Of a DNA stretch of 64,000 nucleotides, positions 1 to 9,864 are shown one piece after another. The translations under genes and the position numbers were made by a program. A model generated the notes under the pieces. It did not search any database. It saw only the letters and a list, made by a program, of their open reading frames with translations, and was not told where the DNA came from. Source of the stretch: Paralvinella palmiformis. Lineage: Eukaryota > Annelida > Polychaeta > Terebellida > Alvinellidae. Positions within the stretch are counted from its first letter, which is position 1. Each line of letters starts with the position of its first letter. Location: assembly GCA_025642065.1 (NCBI GenBank), contig JAODUP010001134.1, forward strand, positions 98,501 to 162,500, read 5' to 3'.

Positions 1-198
1 CATTTTTATCGCTTCTCTGCACGTCTGGCATCATCCATCAACAAGTTTTGCTGATTATCATTTTGGAAAATATAATAATACCCCTATAAGAGATTTAAAA
101 GATAGTTATTTACGTTAAAGCAACCTTGAACAGGTGTGTGTTTTTAGAATGGATTTAAACTTTTCAAGAGACGATGCATTTCTAGTCTTACTAGTCAC
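1..198 (+). repeat. Dispersed repeat, second copy near 18.2 kb
   Basis: About 130 bases (roughly 70-190) are near-identical in order and spelling to 18,205-18,330; both copies carry AAACTTTTCAAGAGACGA. The family appears to begin with a TTTAATAAAGCGCCCTTAC-type segment that is also seen near 1.95, 6.4, 18.1 and 39.3 kb. This copy is interrupted at 199 by another element. No coding capacity was recognised. Confidence 0.6.
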
Positions 199-330
199 CA
201 GAGATGGGGTCAATTCCATTTTGTCAATTCCAATTCCACCTCAAATTTATCAATTCCATTTCAATTCCAATTCCAAATTTTTCAATTCCAATTCCTTTTT
301 TGCCTAATACTAGGTACTGCGAATACCTAC
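199..330 (+). mobile_element. Left end of a hAT-like element (CAATTCC-rich)
   Basis: It starts CAGAGATGGGG, a hAT-style terminus, and continues with repeated CAATTCCAATTCC motifs. The 8 bases before it (ctagtcac, 191-198) would be the target duplication. I did not find the matching right end, so the limit at 330 is only where the motif array stops. Confidence 0.35.
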
Positions 331-1206
331 TCTGAGTAGTTTATATTCCAAGTAGGATTGTTATGGAAGAAATATTTCTGAATTAAAAAATTAAATGGTA
401 AATTAATTTGTGGATTCAAATTTTACTAGCCCAGGGTTTAGTGAGATGTAGAAATATTGTTCTGGCCCTGGTATAAACACTAACTTCCTGTTGAGAATTA
501 TGGTCCATATTCATTTAACACCAAAGAAAATACTGAAATCAATCAATCGGGCCAGTTTCAACTTTTTGATGACAGATTTCAGATATTAAGGGTGACTGAA
601 TGGGAATACTCCATAATACAAATGATAATATTGGTCATGACATAAACACTATTCAAATATCTTGCCTATTATCAAATAACAACATCTATAAAAAAAACAG
701 TCTAAATGAATTCCTCAATAATCGTGTCTGAAGTCTAAAGAAAACTGCCATCTTCAATAACTGCACAAACCTATTTAGTGTAAACAGATAAAAGTAAACA
801 CCATTTTTCTATGTTTCTCATAGTTTACAGACTAAAAATTCCGAAACCGTGTAAAGATAAATCATCAGGATCAGGAAAACGGATCGGATGGGAGACGCCG
901 GAACAAAAGCAACAAGTTTTTCACTAATGTATACTGACAACCTAAAAACAAAAACACTCACTTTGTGAAATGAGCTTGACAATAAGCGAGTCTTTGCCAA
1001 GGAGCTCCTTTCTTATCTCCGAGTCTAACATCGTGTAAGTCTGAAACGTAAATCATGCTGAAACTTTAGAGAACTGTAGCAAACACTAGACATCAAATAA
1101 ATCCAGGAAGATCGGTAATTAAGAAGTTGGATAGCTCTTCTTACAATATAATCTGAGCATGAAGCATACACACCAATATAATGGGACTTAATTTATAAAA
1201 ACTTAC
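331..1206. other. Probable AMOT intron, no exon recognised
   Basis: AT-rich sequence left of the last AMOT exon seen. It should contain the next AMOT intron. I looked for the next coiled-coil segment on the minus strand and did not find it, so the following exon is probably off the left edge. Confidence 0.5.
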
Positions 1207-1247
1207 TTCTTTTTGTTGTAGTTGTCGAAGTGCTTTGTCAAGTTGGT
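1207..1247 (-). CDS. AMOT: AMOT exon E (41-nt micro-exon)
   Basis: Acceptor attttcag, donor GAA/gtaagt. Two bases complete an Asp codon, then 13 codons give [13 protein letters not shown], matching the vertebrate stretch ERLETANKQLAEKE. It is too short to be found as an ORF; it was placed by homology and phase. Confidence 0.85.
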
Positions 1248-4200
1248 CTGAAAATAAATATGTGCAGAGAACTAAAACTATTTGCTAAAATCTGAAACAC
1301 ACACACACACACACAAATAAACACTCACACACATCCAGGAGAGAGATCAAAATTAATTCAATAGCTTCTAAAGACAGAACCCAACCACCACAAACAAATT
1401 CTCCAGTATAATCTAGACAGCTTATACATCAACAAACCTTTCAGTTCTTTGTTTGTATCGCAAAGCTTCTTCACCTCGGCCTCCAGTTTCAACCGGATTA
1501 GTTTCTCAAGACTCTGCTGTTTGTGTGAATGTTTCACAAGAGTCTCATAATTCTCATGTACCTTCTGGATTTCGAGTTCAAGCTGCGAAGCAGGAGTTAA
1601 TATTATATATGTTATTGTCTTGTGTGTCGACCCATTTAGCCTACCATGTGCACAAAAATGGACGAAAAATATCAATCATCGTCATCTTGCCTTGTGTTTA
1701 TGTGTGTATGTGTGTGAGTGTATGTCTGCGAGTGTTTGTGCATATGTGTGTGTGTATGACAACTATTTATCAGTCCATGCCATAACCCCTTACATCTTTA
1801 TATTAATATATCTATTTGTAACCCAAAATGTATGGCGATAAATGTACGCTACACATTTCCTCTAATGCACTAAAGAAAGTTCTACAAAGTTCTAAATTAA
1901 CCCATAAGCATGATTTTGAACAATACATAGATTATTTTTATTAAAAGTGATAATGTAGATTTAATAAAGTTCCCTCACAAGCAGGAACCATTCAAAGCGA
2001 AACAAAAAATAAGCTATCGGTTTTGTTATCTGAATATCTTACTGTACTTTACATAAGAAGGATGCTAATCTACCACATGCATACCTTCTGAAGGCGATAA
2101 ACCTTCTTGTAGTAGCCTTCAAGTTCCTGTCGAAGTGAGCGGTTCTCTTCAGAAAGTCTCTCCACCATCTGGGTGGCTCGGGTTGCTATGGCAGCATGGT
2201 CTACCACCTGACTGGCATGGCCTGGCACGGCAACATAATCAACGTCACACAATTTACGAAGATTTGGACTGTAAAGCAACATCATAATTAGTAAAGAACG
2301 CACTCTTTTCCAAATAAGAAAATGCAATTCTACTTTGAAACTAACAATCCTATTCCCAATGAAGCAATTACAATTCTAAAATATGATCTGAAAAACTGTA
2401 TCTATCAACAGTACTGTATCTATCAACAGTACTGTATCTATCAACAGTACTGTGTCTATAAACAGTACTGTATCTATAGAGTACTTTATGTATCAACAGT
2501 ACTTACAGTATCTAAAAACAGTACGGTATCTATAAACAGTACTGTACCTATCAACAGTACTGTGTCCATCAACAGATATTACATTCAAGCACTAAAAATA
2601 TAACCAGCTGATAAATATTATTAATTTTATCATTGGTAAAACTGACCACTAAACGTTATTCTTTAAACCTGTCCATACCGGAGCGTGTGAAAATAGGAAT
2701 ATTGTCTAAACCTTTTCAGATATTCTGGTCCAAAATTCTTCCATTTATTTATTACTGACACCAGTTTGAGAAAACTGAACTTCTCTATTCTGGATACTGG
2801 CTTACTTTTGTAGCCTAGCACTATGTTTTCCATTACCATCTGTTTTGAGAAAACCAGCCAAACCATAATTAATTGTTTGTACTTAGTTATGAACTGCTAA
2901 TGCACAGCTTTGACAGACTTCTACAAATATCCGGTCGTCAAATCATTCACTGTTCTGTCTAAGCCGTGTTTGGTGTAATAAGGCTCTCAGGACAGTTTCG
3001 AATCGATTGTGCCTGTTCACAAACTGTATGATTTACAAAATGGCAATTTTCACACACACACCTAGTTGGTGTAAAAGTTATCATGTGGAGTTAAATCTAA
3101 CCTCTGTGAGCCTGGGTGTAGCCTATCAGGACTTGATGTACTACTGCCAAATACCATACTCATGGTTGCAGTTGTGTCAGTACACGGTACAGGGGAAGAT
3201 GATGCTGTCATTGACTGGCCGGTTACTTGTGCCTGTACATCCTGAGCTGCTTTAGGGCCTCCGTTAGCCTGCAGGTGACAGCTGTGTAGATACGAGAGCT
3301 GCTGTTGCTGCAAAGATGATGGTAGAGAGGAGCTTGTGGATGATGTAACCTGGCCTTGTTGAAGGCTTGGCTGTACCATGGTAGTTTGGTTTCCTCTGCC
3401 AGTCCTGTTTCCATGGTTGCTGATGCTACCAAGCATTTGACTCTGCATGTTGGTGCCATTCTCCAAGTTGATCTTCAGATTGGAGGGCCTCGATACTTTG
3501 GGTTCATCCTCACTAGATGGTGCTCCTACGTCACGTTGTTGACTCACGATGGAGAGTTCGGCCAAGTGCGTTAAATCTGGCTGCGATCGTTGAAGTGACG
3601 ATCTTTCAACACGGTCTTGTGACCGGCATATGTCTGTACTATACCCAGAATACGGCTGTGATGTCGGCGCAGTGGATAGGTGACGCATTGTGGGGGCAGT
3701 AGAGGGTCTCTGGCGATCTCTGGCTGATGATGGCAAGCTGTTCTGATTCGTCGAATGGCGTGACAGTACCGATATCAGCTGAGACAGAGAAGGACTGCTA
3801 TCTGTGTGTGGGAAGCCCGCATTAGACCCCAGCACTGGACTCTCCTTACCGTTTGGCAGAGTCTTTGACAGCTCGGACTGCTGTTGGTGCTGCTGATGTT
3901 GATTCTGCTGTGGGGCAGGTGACGTAGCTGGTGTTGGTGAGGACACCTTCAGAGATGACGGTCCTTTGGCTAAGAGAGGACTACAGCTCGGACTGCCAGG
4001 ATGCTGTATCTGCTGATTACACATCTGCTGGCAAAGTGAGCGCATCGCATCTGTCTGATATTGGGACATCATAGTTCTTGCTTTCGGCATCTGAGGACTC
4101 ATCGCCAACTGGACACTGTTCAAGACATCACCTATGCTGCAATTATTATTGTTGTTGTTGTTGTTGCTATTATTGTTCACACTGGCACTGAGCTTTGGGT

Positions 4201-4585
4201 TGCCATGGTTACTACTGTGGTTTCCATGGCTACTATTTACCACATAGCGATCATGGCTCCCAATGCCCACTGACATTTTTGGTTGCGGGACATTCCCAGT
4301 GACATAAAATGTACTGGAATTGGCAGACTTCACCTCAAATCCCGGTTTCTGATCAATTTCCATCTGGGACTGGGTAGTATGGCACAGGCCCCCACAATTA
4401 GCGTTCCTATCCTGTGTTGGTTCCAGTGGACACGTAACCACTGCGTTGGTCTCCTCACCCTGTGGTTCCTGGCGTACCGATGAACTCAGGTTCTCACAGG
4501 ATGACAATGAAAGGTCGGTGCTCGTCTCACTGCCAGAGTAGCTCTGGCGGAACCCTAATAAAATATATATACAAATATATATATA

Positions 4586-4645
<60 letters not shown>

Positions 4646-4873
4646 TGTGTGTGTGTATGTGATGAAAGGTGACTCTGTTTTCAGCCATATCCCTTTAAAA
4701 AATAGCTAAGTATGCCGTTTCCTTTGGAAATAAAGGAATCTTATTCTGACATGTGCACCCCTCAAAAATATATACAGAAATCAACACCAAAATTTCTTTA
4801 TGATTCTGCTTCCATTATTCAACAAGTAGGTGTGCTATTACTGGAAACTATATAGTGGACATCTGGGCACGTG

Positions 4874-4911
<38 letters not shown>

Positions 4912-5283
4912 AACAGCATTAATTTTACAATGAAGTTGTATTATATAACTCTTCATGTCTTTATATCAAATCAACCAGTTGATATTAACTGATACAATGG
5001 AAAGTACATTAGAAAAGAAGCCAGCTTCTAATTGATTACCAGGTTGATAGAATGGTCGTGTAAGGCCAGGATAGGGTGGTGGTTCTCTGTAGTGGTAAGT
5101 ATTGTTGCAGTGGATGCCTGCCAGATGCTTGTTCGACTGGTTAGCGGCCTGCATCATGGCCTCGGTGTGTGGGTGCTGGCACACGCACCCCAGAGGCTGG
5201 AAGGCTAAAGCTGTGAGTGGCCCCTGTGATGCTGAACCTCGGTAAGGCTTGGTGCTTCTCGAAATAGAATGAGTTATGTAGCC
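1207..5283 (-). CDS. AMOT: Angiomotin family protein, five internal exons (partial)
   Basis: The exons in transcript order are 5283-5040, 4554-3102, 2268-2085, 1582-1438 and 1247-1207. Every junction is GT-AG and the phases agree (1, 2, 0, 1), giving at least 689 residues open at both ends. Family signatures, in fragment numbering, are PPPY at 68-71, RQEPQG at 109-114, FYVTG at 164-168, and the coiled-coil segments [20 protein letters not shown] and ELEGYYKKV followed by LEIQKV and ENYETLV. Vertebrate AMOT, AMOTL1 and AMOTL2 have the same blocks in the same order. AMOT proteins scaffold junctional polarity complexes and bind YAP and Nedd4-type WW domains. Exon B also carries poly-Asn and Gln-rich stretches. 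The C-terminal half, including any PDZ ligand, and the N-terminal exons are outside what I could find. The LPxY motif and the canonical LATS serine of vertebrate AMOT are not seen. Family assignment is strong; the choice among paralogues is open. Confidence 0.92.
1438..1582 (-). CDS. AMOT: AMOT exon D (coiled coil)
   Basis: 145 nt (48 codons plus one base), acceptor cttcgcag, donor AAAG/gtttgt. It encodes [18 protein letters not shown] and later [16 protein letters not shown], matching the AMOT blocks EIQRVSEAYENLVK and LEKAMRNKLEGEI. It joins exon C in phase 0. Confidence 0.92.
1949..2000 (+). repeat. Fragment of the TTTAATAAAG dispersed repeat
   Basis: Contains ATTTAATAAAG, GCAGGAACCATTCAAAG and nearby bases that match the copies near 6.4 and 18.1 kb. 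It sits in AMOT intron C-D. Confidence 0.55.
2085..2268 (-). CDS. AMOT: AMOT exon C (start of coiled coil)
   Basis: 184 nt (one base plus 61 codons), acceptor ctttacag, donor AAG/gtatgc. It encodes [20 protein letters not shown] followed by [10 protein letters not shown]. These correspond to the AMOT block of the form QQMVEILxxEN, LRQELEGCYEKV and ARLQK. The heptad-like Leu/Val spacing fits a coiled coil. Confidence 0.92.
2396..2577. repeat. 18-bp minisatellite, about 10 copies, AMOT intron B-C
   Basis: The unit is TATCTATCAACAGTACTG with substitutions and small indels. Each unit spans the palindrome ACAGTACTGT. Since 18 is a multiple of 3, one frame reads as a CIYQQY repeat, which is not a gene. 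Confidence 0.9.
3102..4554 (-). CDS. AMOT: AMOT exon B (large central exon)
   Basis: 1453 nt, phase 1 in and phase 2 out, with acceptor ttttattag and donor AG/gttaga. It encodes RQEPQGEE and FYVTG, both conserved in vertebrate AMOT, then a poly-Asn run made of AAC/AAT codons (about residues 208-219) and a Ser/Gln/Pro-rich disordered region. At the place of the vertebrate LATS site HVRSLS the sequence is AMRSLC (251-256). The exon extends 47 nt upstream of the TTG that an ORF caller would pick. Confidence 0.9.
4565..4662. repeat. (AT)n(GT)n microsatellite beside an AMOT acceptor
   Basis: A perfect (GT)26 core at 4591-4642 is flanked by short AT-alternating sequence and a second short GT run. 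In the minus-strand transcript it is (AC)26, about 40 nt upstream of the exon B acceptor. CA repeats close to splice sites are known to modulate splicing through hnRNP L; whether this one does is untested. Confidence 0.95.
4875..4908. repeat. (AC)17 microsatellite in AMOT intron A-B
   Basis: Perfect dinucleotide run. In the minus-strand transcript it reads (UG)17, about 130 nt downstream of the exon A donor. It is complementary to the longer run at 4591-4642 in the same intron. Confidence 0.95.
5040..5283 (-). CDS. AMOT: AMOT exon A (PPPY motif)
   Basis: Acceptor tttatttcag precedes 5283 and donor gtaatc follows 5040. The 244 nt encode 81 codons plus one base. The exon holds REPPPYPG, a class-I WW-domain ligand (PPxY). 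It starts in phase 0, so the initiator is in an upstream exon that I could not locate. Confidence 0.85.
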
Positions 5284-6084
5284 CTGAAATAAATATGCAG
5301 GTCCTGAATTTAGCAACACACAGCAGCAACAATGAGAAGAACGTTTTAGACGTGTCAAACAAGAATCAGCACAGAATTTTAGGGACATACTGCACACAAC
5401 ACCGTTATTTTAATTCATAATTGTGTAATTAATTACAAGTACAGTTGGAATGTTTAGAAATACTACAATTGTAATTATTCTTCGAATACTTAAAAAAACA
5501 CTACAATACATAACTAATTATCACTATGGCCACAATTATTCGATTATAATCAATTACAATTTCAATTACTATTTTTCAGTCTCCACTTTCAAGTGGGAAA
5601 ATCTAAATGGCACAGAATGTCATGCTGATCATTTTAACACACATTAAAATATTATCATGATATCAGATGAATATATATACACTCATACTATAACAATATA
5701 CCAGCATATAACCATTAATTCCAATGTACGTCATCTATTAAGGTCAGTAAAGTCATACCTGTTCGTATATCACTGCCACATATATAACTGAATATAATTA
5801 CTAAATTATAGCTTGTTATCTATTCAAATATTTTTGGACCAAGAAAAATCAATTGTAATTGCCAAAATAATTATATCTCAGCTGTAGTTGTCAAACTACC
5901 ATTTTAATCATAATTGTACCGGAAATTTTGAATGCTAAATAATCATGATTATGATTGTAATTGAAAATTATCCAGGAATGTCAAGGTAATCAAGAGCAAT
6001 ATCAGTATATTTCCCATGAGAACACTACCAGTGACTCAGTGCACTTTCCCACTGTGAATATTTATTCACATTTTTTTGTTCTAA
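5284..6084. other. Intron or upstream of AMOT, AT-rich, no gene seen
   Basis: Stretches such as AATTACAATTTCAATTAC (5,540-5,570) and AATCATGATTATGATTGTAA (5,940-5,960) are repetitive and TE-like, but I cannot define ends. No exon was recognised. Confidence 0.5.
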
Positions 6085-6200
6085 GTGGATTTTTTCACAG
6101 GGAATATATTTCCGGGACATTTCCTGATTTTGTTAAATTCAAGGACATTTCCAGGACCTGAAAAATTAATTTATTATTTATCAGGAGGCATGGAAACCCT
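6085..6200 (+). repeat. MITE-like repeat, second copy near 12.3 kb
   Basis: Contains TTTCCTGATTTTGT, AAATTCAAGGACATTTCCAG, GACCTGAAAA and an end GGAAACCCTG. The same blocks in the same order occur at 12,265-12,375. The GGAAACCCTG end resembles common hAT-type MITE termini. Boundaries are approximate. Confidence 0.5.
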
Positions 6201-6390
6201 GCTATATGACTATTGGCTGTATATATCCTGTAAAAGATCGCACTTCTGGATTCTTGTGATTGAGCATTTTCATTTAATATTGTACGGTGTAAGATTTTAA
6301 GGTCTCTGTTTGAAGCACCTTTTAAAATAAAATAATCGTTTCATTCTAATTAGAATAAAGAGATTGTGCCTATGTAACAGAGTTCATGAA

Positions 6391-6475
6391 TAATAATAAT
6401 AATAATGTATATTTAATAAAGAGCCCTTATTGGCACGAGCCATTCAAAGGCGATGTACAAATAATAACTTCAAGC
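6391..6475 (+). repeat. TTTAATAAAG dispersed repeat
   Basis: (AAT)n is followed by GTATATTTAATAAAG, CCCTTATTGGCACGAGCC and GATGTACAAATAATA. It shares these blocks with 18,125-18,200 and, inverted, with 39,308-39,360. Confidence 0.65.
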
Positions 6476-6482
6476 CCACCCC

Positions 6483-6570
6483 CAAGTCTGGGTTCCAATC
6501 CCAGTGTGTTACGCATGTCTCTTGTAGGAAGTTTCATCCATTAATATGACTTCATTAGAGAGCCATCACT
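6483..6570 (+). mobile_element. Degenerate tRNA-headed SINE (family 5)
   Basis: CAAGTCTGGGTTCCAATCCC is a B-box-like segment shared almost exactly with 46,980-47,002. The A-box half is missing or unrecognisable. Old fragment. Confidence 0.4.
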
Positions 6571-7364
6571 CAGCCATATAAGTTTTAACTCAGGTGTTAA
6601 GAAGAAAAACAGACACAGCAGTCACTTGTAGAAACTAAAACGAATAGACAATTTCCGGGATGATTGTGCCATCTAGCGAAAGTCCATTTACGGGTCACGT
6701 TTCACCACGGGCTCGCTGAACCATATAATAAAAACATTCCTTTTACCAATCGTGAGATCACAGAGATAACAATATGTTTCATATATTGATAACATGTCTA
6801 TTACAGTTCCCAACTTGATGATGTGTTTTCAGTAATGTGTAATTTTTCGACAAAAATAAGCTGTCAATTTATATTTGATTGCACTAATGAACCATTCCTT
6901 AATTTTAATATGTAATATTTAGCATCATAGTGTATGAGTGAAAAGTTGTAACTCAAACAGCCAGTGGAAAAATGAAAAGCCATTAACCATATTGGAAAGT
7001 CTTAATAAAACTGTTTTAAACAATGACAGTTTTGTTATTTTTTTAGAACAAGAGATTTATACTGAACCTTAAATATTTAAGATAATCATATTTTCCTAAT
7101 AGTTGAATTCATATTGTTCTTTAGCAGATATTTAGAGTTTATTGCCATAAAATCTGACTTCCAGTCCGACAGTCATTACTTTCCAGCTTCAGCCATCTTG
7201 AGTGATGAAAGTTGATTACAGTACCCCCACGCAAATAATCTTATCTTTCAGCAAAAACAATTCTACGTAAATTTAATAAAAATGGAACTGCTAGTACTTG
7301 TAGATCGATTTAGTTCTGTGAATCGCCCAAAATGTAAATTTACAAACATTTACACTTTTTGTGT
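6571..7364. other. Non-coding, no feature recognised
   Basis: AT-rich, unremarkable, with no convincing ORF, RNA gene or repeat. Confidence 0.5.
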
Positions 7365-7478
7365 ACAGTAGATATGGACTGCCAGAGCACAGTAGATAGG
7401 GACTGCCAGAGCACAGTAGATATGGACTGCCAGAGCACAGTAGATATGGACTGCCAGAATACAGTAGATATGGACTGC
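7365..7478. repeat. 24-bp tandem repeat, about 5 copies
   Basis: The unit is AGTAGATATGGACTGCCAGA plus GCAC, nearly identical between copies. The 8-residue peptide periodicity in both strands' ORFs is a by-product of the 24-bp period. Confidence 0.95.
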
Positions 7479-9497
7479 GCATGCGTTGCGGAAATTATCT
7501 ATGGGCACAAAATAAAACATACATCAAAGCTGTTAACTAGAATCAGTGATAACTACGTCCAGTTCTGTTCGCAATCATTTCACGTTTTGTTTGGATCATG
7601 GTGTTACGTTCATCACAATTTATCATATTCCCCAAATGAAAATATTAGCCAACCACTTAATGATGACAGGTCAGTGTGATGTACATATGATAAATGACAA
7701 ATACCAAGACAGCGATCCTTCTGCTTGGTGTACAACCCACAAACAAAACCACCAGTAATGGCTGCTTTTCAGGGCCGAGTTGAGGCCAAATTCCAGGAAG
7801 GGATGGGAGAAAGCTTCCGGAGAACGTAGCAGCCAGACGGAAATAAACCATTACACCACCGGTAACCATGAGATACAGACAGCGCTAGGTGTGTATGAGT
7901 CATCAGGTGATTGTACTCAAAGTTCTGGCTACATATATTCCGACAACCAATACATACATTTATTACCAAATCTACTTCACTCTTACCAGCCCCGCCATTG
8001 TAGCCCCATTCACTTCAATTATACAAATGGCTACAAAACTACCAGATTGCTCTCAGGGCCACATTAAAGCAATAAATATTTATCGGTACCGCTACATGGC
8101 CTTGATGTGAGGTCTTTCCAGAATTTCCAGAATGCGAACTCGAAAATATTCAGTCTCAACTTGTGTGGCCGCGCGTACAATCGCTCCACGGAATTGCCTC
8201 CACTAACGAAACACTTCTAGGGATTATAAAACCTCTTGGAAATCCTTAAACAAAAATTAATCAATTTCAGGATACACCGTAAGTTACCATGACAGCATAA
8301 CGTTCAAAGATATTCCTAACGGTGGATAAAATTGGTGTTCCTCCATCCTGTTGCCACTTCTGGACGATTCTTATCAGCGATCTTCGCCAAGTTCTAAACA
8401 GTTATTCTTTACTGTAAACGCGCAGATAAACAATTGTTATTAGGTCAGCCCACAGGAGAAGTGATTTAATCGGAGCTAAACATTTGCACTGACACAATAA
8501 AACTAAGCCGATTAAGCAATGACGGTGATGAAGTGTGCCGAATCTCTAGGAATATACATCCGATGAAAGTCTTGTTTCGCACATGACAATCAATACAAAG
8601 GTGTCAAGAACATTCCCTTTTACTAAAAAGAGAGAGCGAGCGAAAAACCTATTGCCCGGAGACAGAACGGGGACACTGTATTTTGCTTCAGTACATTCAC
8701 ACTTATTATTTGGTTTATTTCTATGAGGAACTGCTAGCTGTGGATGTCAATGCCACGTCATCATCCTTTAAGCTATGTTAGAAGGGTGTTTCATCTTTTA
8801 ATTTGCCTCGTTCGACCTGTTTAGCCTAATCCTGTGCTGTAAAACAACATTTCACCATCCTTCATAAATGGCTATTAACCGTGTTAATTGTAATTATTAT
8901 ACGGATCATATGGAATCACTTAGAAAGTTCCTAGAGTAGAATAATCTGTATTGCTAATCTGTATTTGTTCAGTTTTATTTTCTGGTATATTCAAATTAAA
9001 CAGACATCTGTTAGATGTCGGATAAAATGACGAAGACCCTCCTGTATTCCAATCCCGAAATATGGAATGATCGAGCAACATCCTTCCCACATTGTGTTAA
9101 AATTTAAAACTAAACATTTAAAATAATACATGCTGTACAAATGATCTTAGGAATGATCCTAAAATATGAACAATTTCGGCAGTTTTGTTTTATTTGTTCA
9201 TTTTAATCGATTAAAAAAATCAGCTGCCTCATCATGGATGTTCCTCCCCCCATGACAACATCAAACATGCTACACTGAATTCATATGTATTTTTATCATT
9301 CTGTAAAAGATCCTTCTGCAGGCGTAAAAAGCATATTTATGTCAATCTTCTTCACTTGGGTTTCAGTTTGCTGTATTAAGGCATATTAATGCTATGCGAG
9401 GTTACCTTAATATATATAATATCAGCACAACAACATAATAAATGTTTGGTTTAAGCAGGCTTTTAGTACGTCTCACAGATGTAATGGTATGTCAACA

Positions 9498-9500
<3 letters not shown>
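7479..9500. other. Non-coding, no gene recognised
   Basis: Mixed composition with a mildly CpG-containing part at 8,150-8,700. No splice-compatible exon, tRNA or repeat family was recognised. Confidence 0.45.

Positions 9501-9542
<42 letters not shown>
9501..9542. repeat. (CT)n(GT)n microsatellite
   Basis: About 16 CT units run directly into GT units. Confidence 0.95.
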
Positions 9543-9837
9543 CAGGAGTAAGATGTTCGTGCCAATTTGTCTGTTTATCTCTCTATCTTCCTCTTAGTGT
9601 CTTTTAACTGTGTGCCTATCAAAAACATCTTTCCATTCATCCAAAGTTTTTACCAATTTTCCACATTTACTCCCGACCGCTTAAATCTTTAAGACATCAG
9701 CATCGATGGTGGTCTGAGACACATAAAGTACAAAACTGCATGCAGGAAGAAGCCGAACCAGAACCAGATGTTAAACTTCGAAAATTAACACTGGACTGTA
9801 TATTTAGCAAGAATCATAAAGTTGCACGCACACACAC

Positions 9838-9864
9838 ACACACAATGTGTTACACATTGTGTGT
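9838..9864. repeat. 27-bp palindrome
   Basis: ACACACAATGTGT and its reverse complement are separated by a single T, within a short CA tract. The flanks GCACGC and GTGCGC are also complementary. It could extrude as a cruciform. Confidence 0.8.

Noticed and set aside
3062..3101. Last residues of the AMOT exon B open frame before its stop
   Set aside because: The donor at 3,101 and the phase needed by exon C show these bases are intronic.
4966..5397. Full 143-residue ORF around AMOT exon A as a separate gene
   Set aside because: Splice sites at 5,283 and 5,040 bound the conserved part. The ends of the ORF read into introns.
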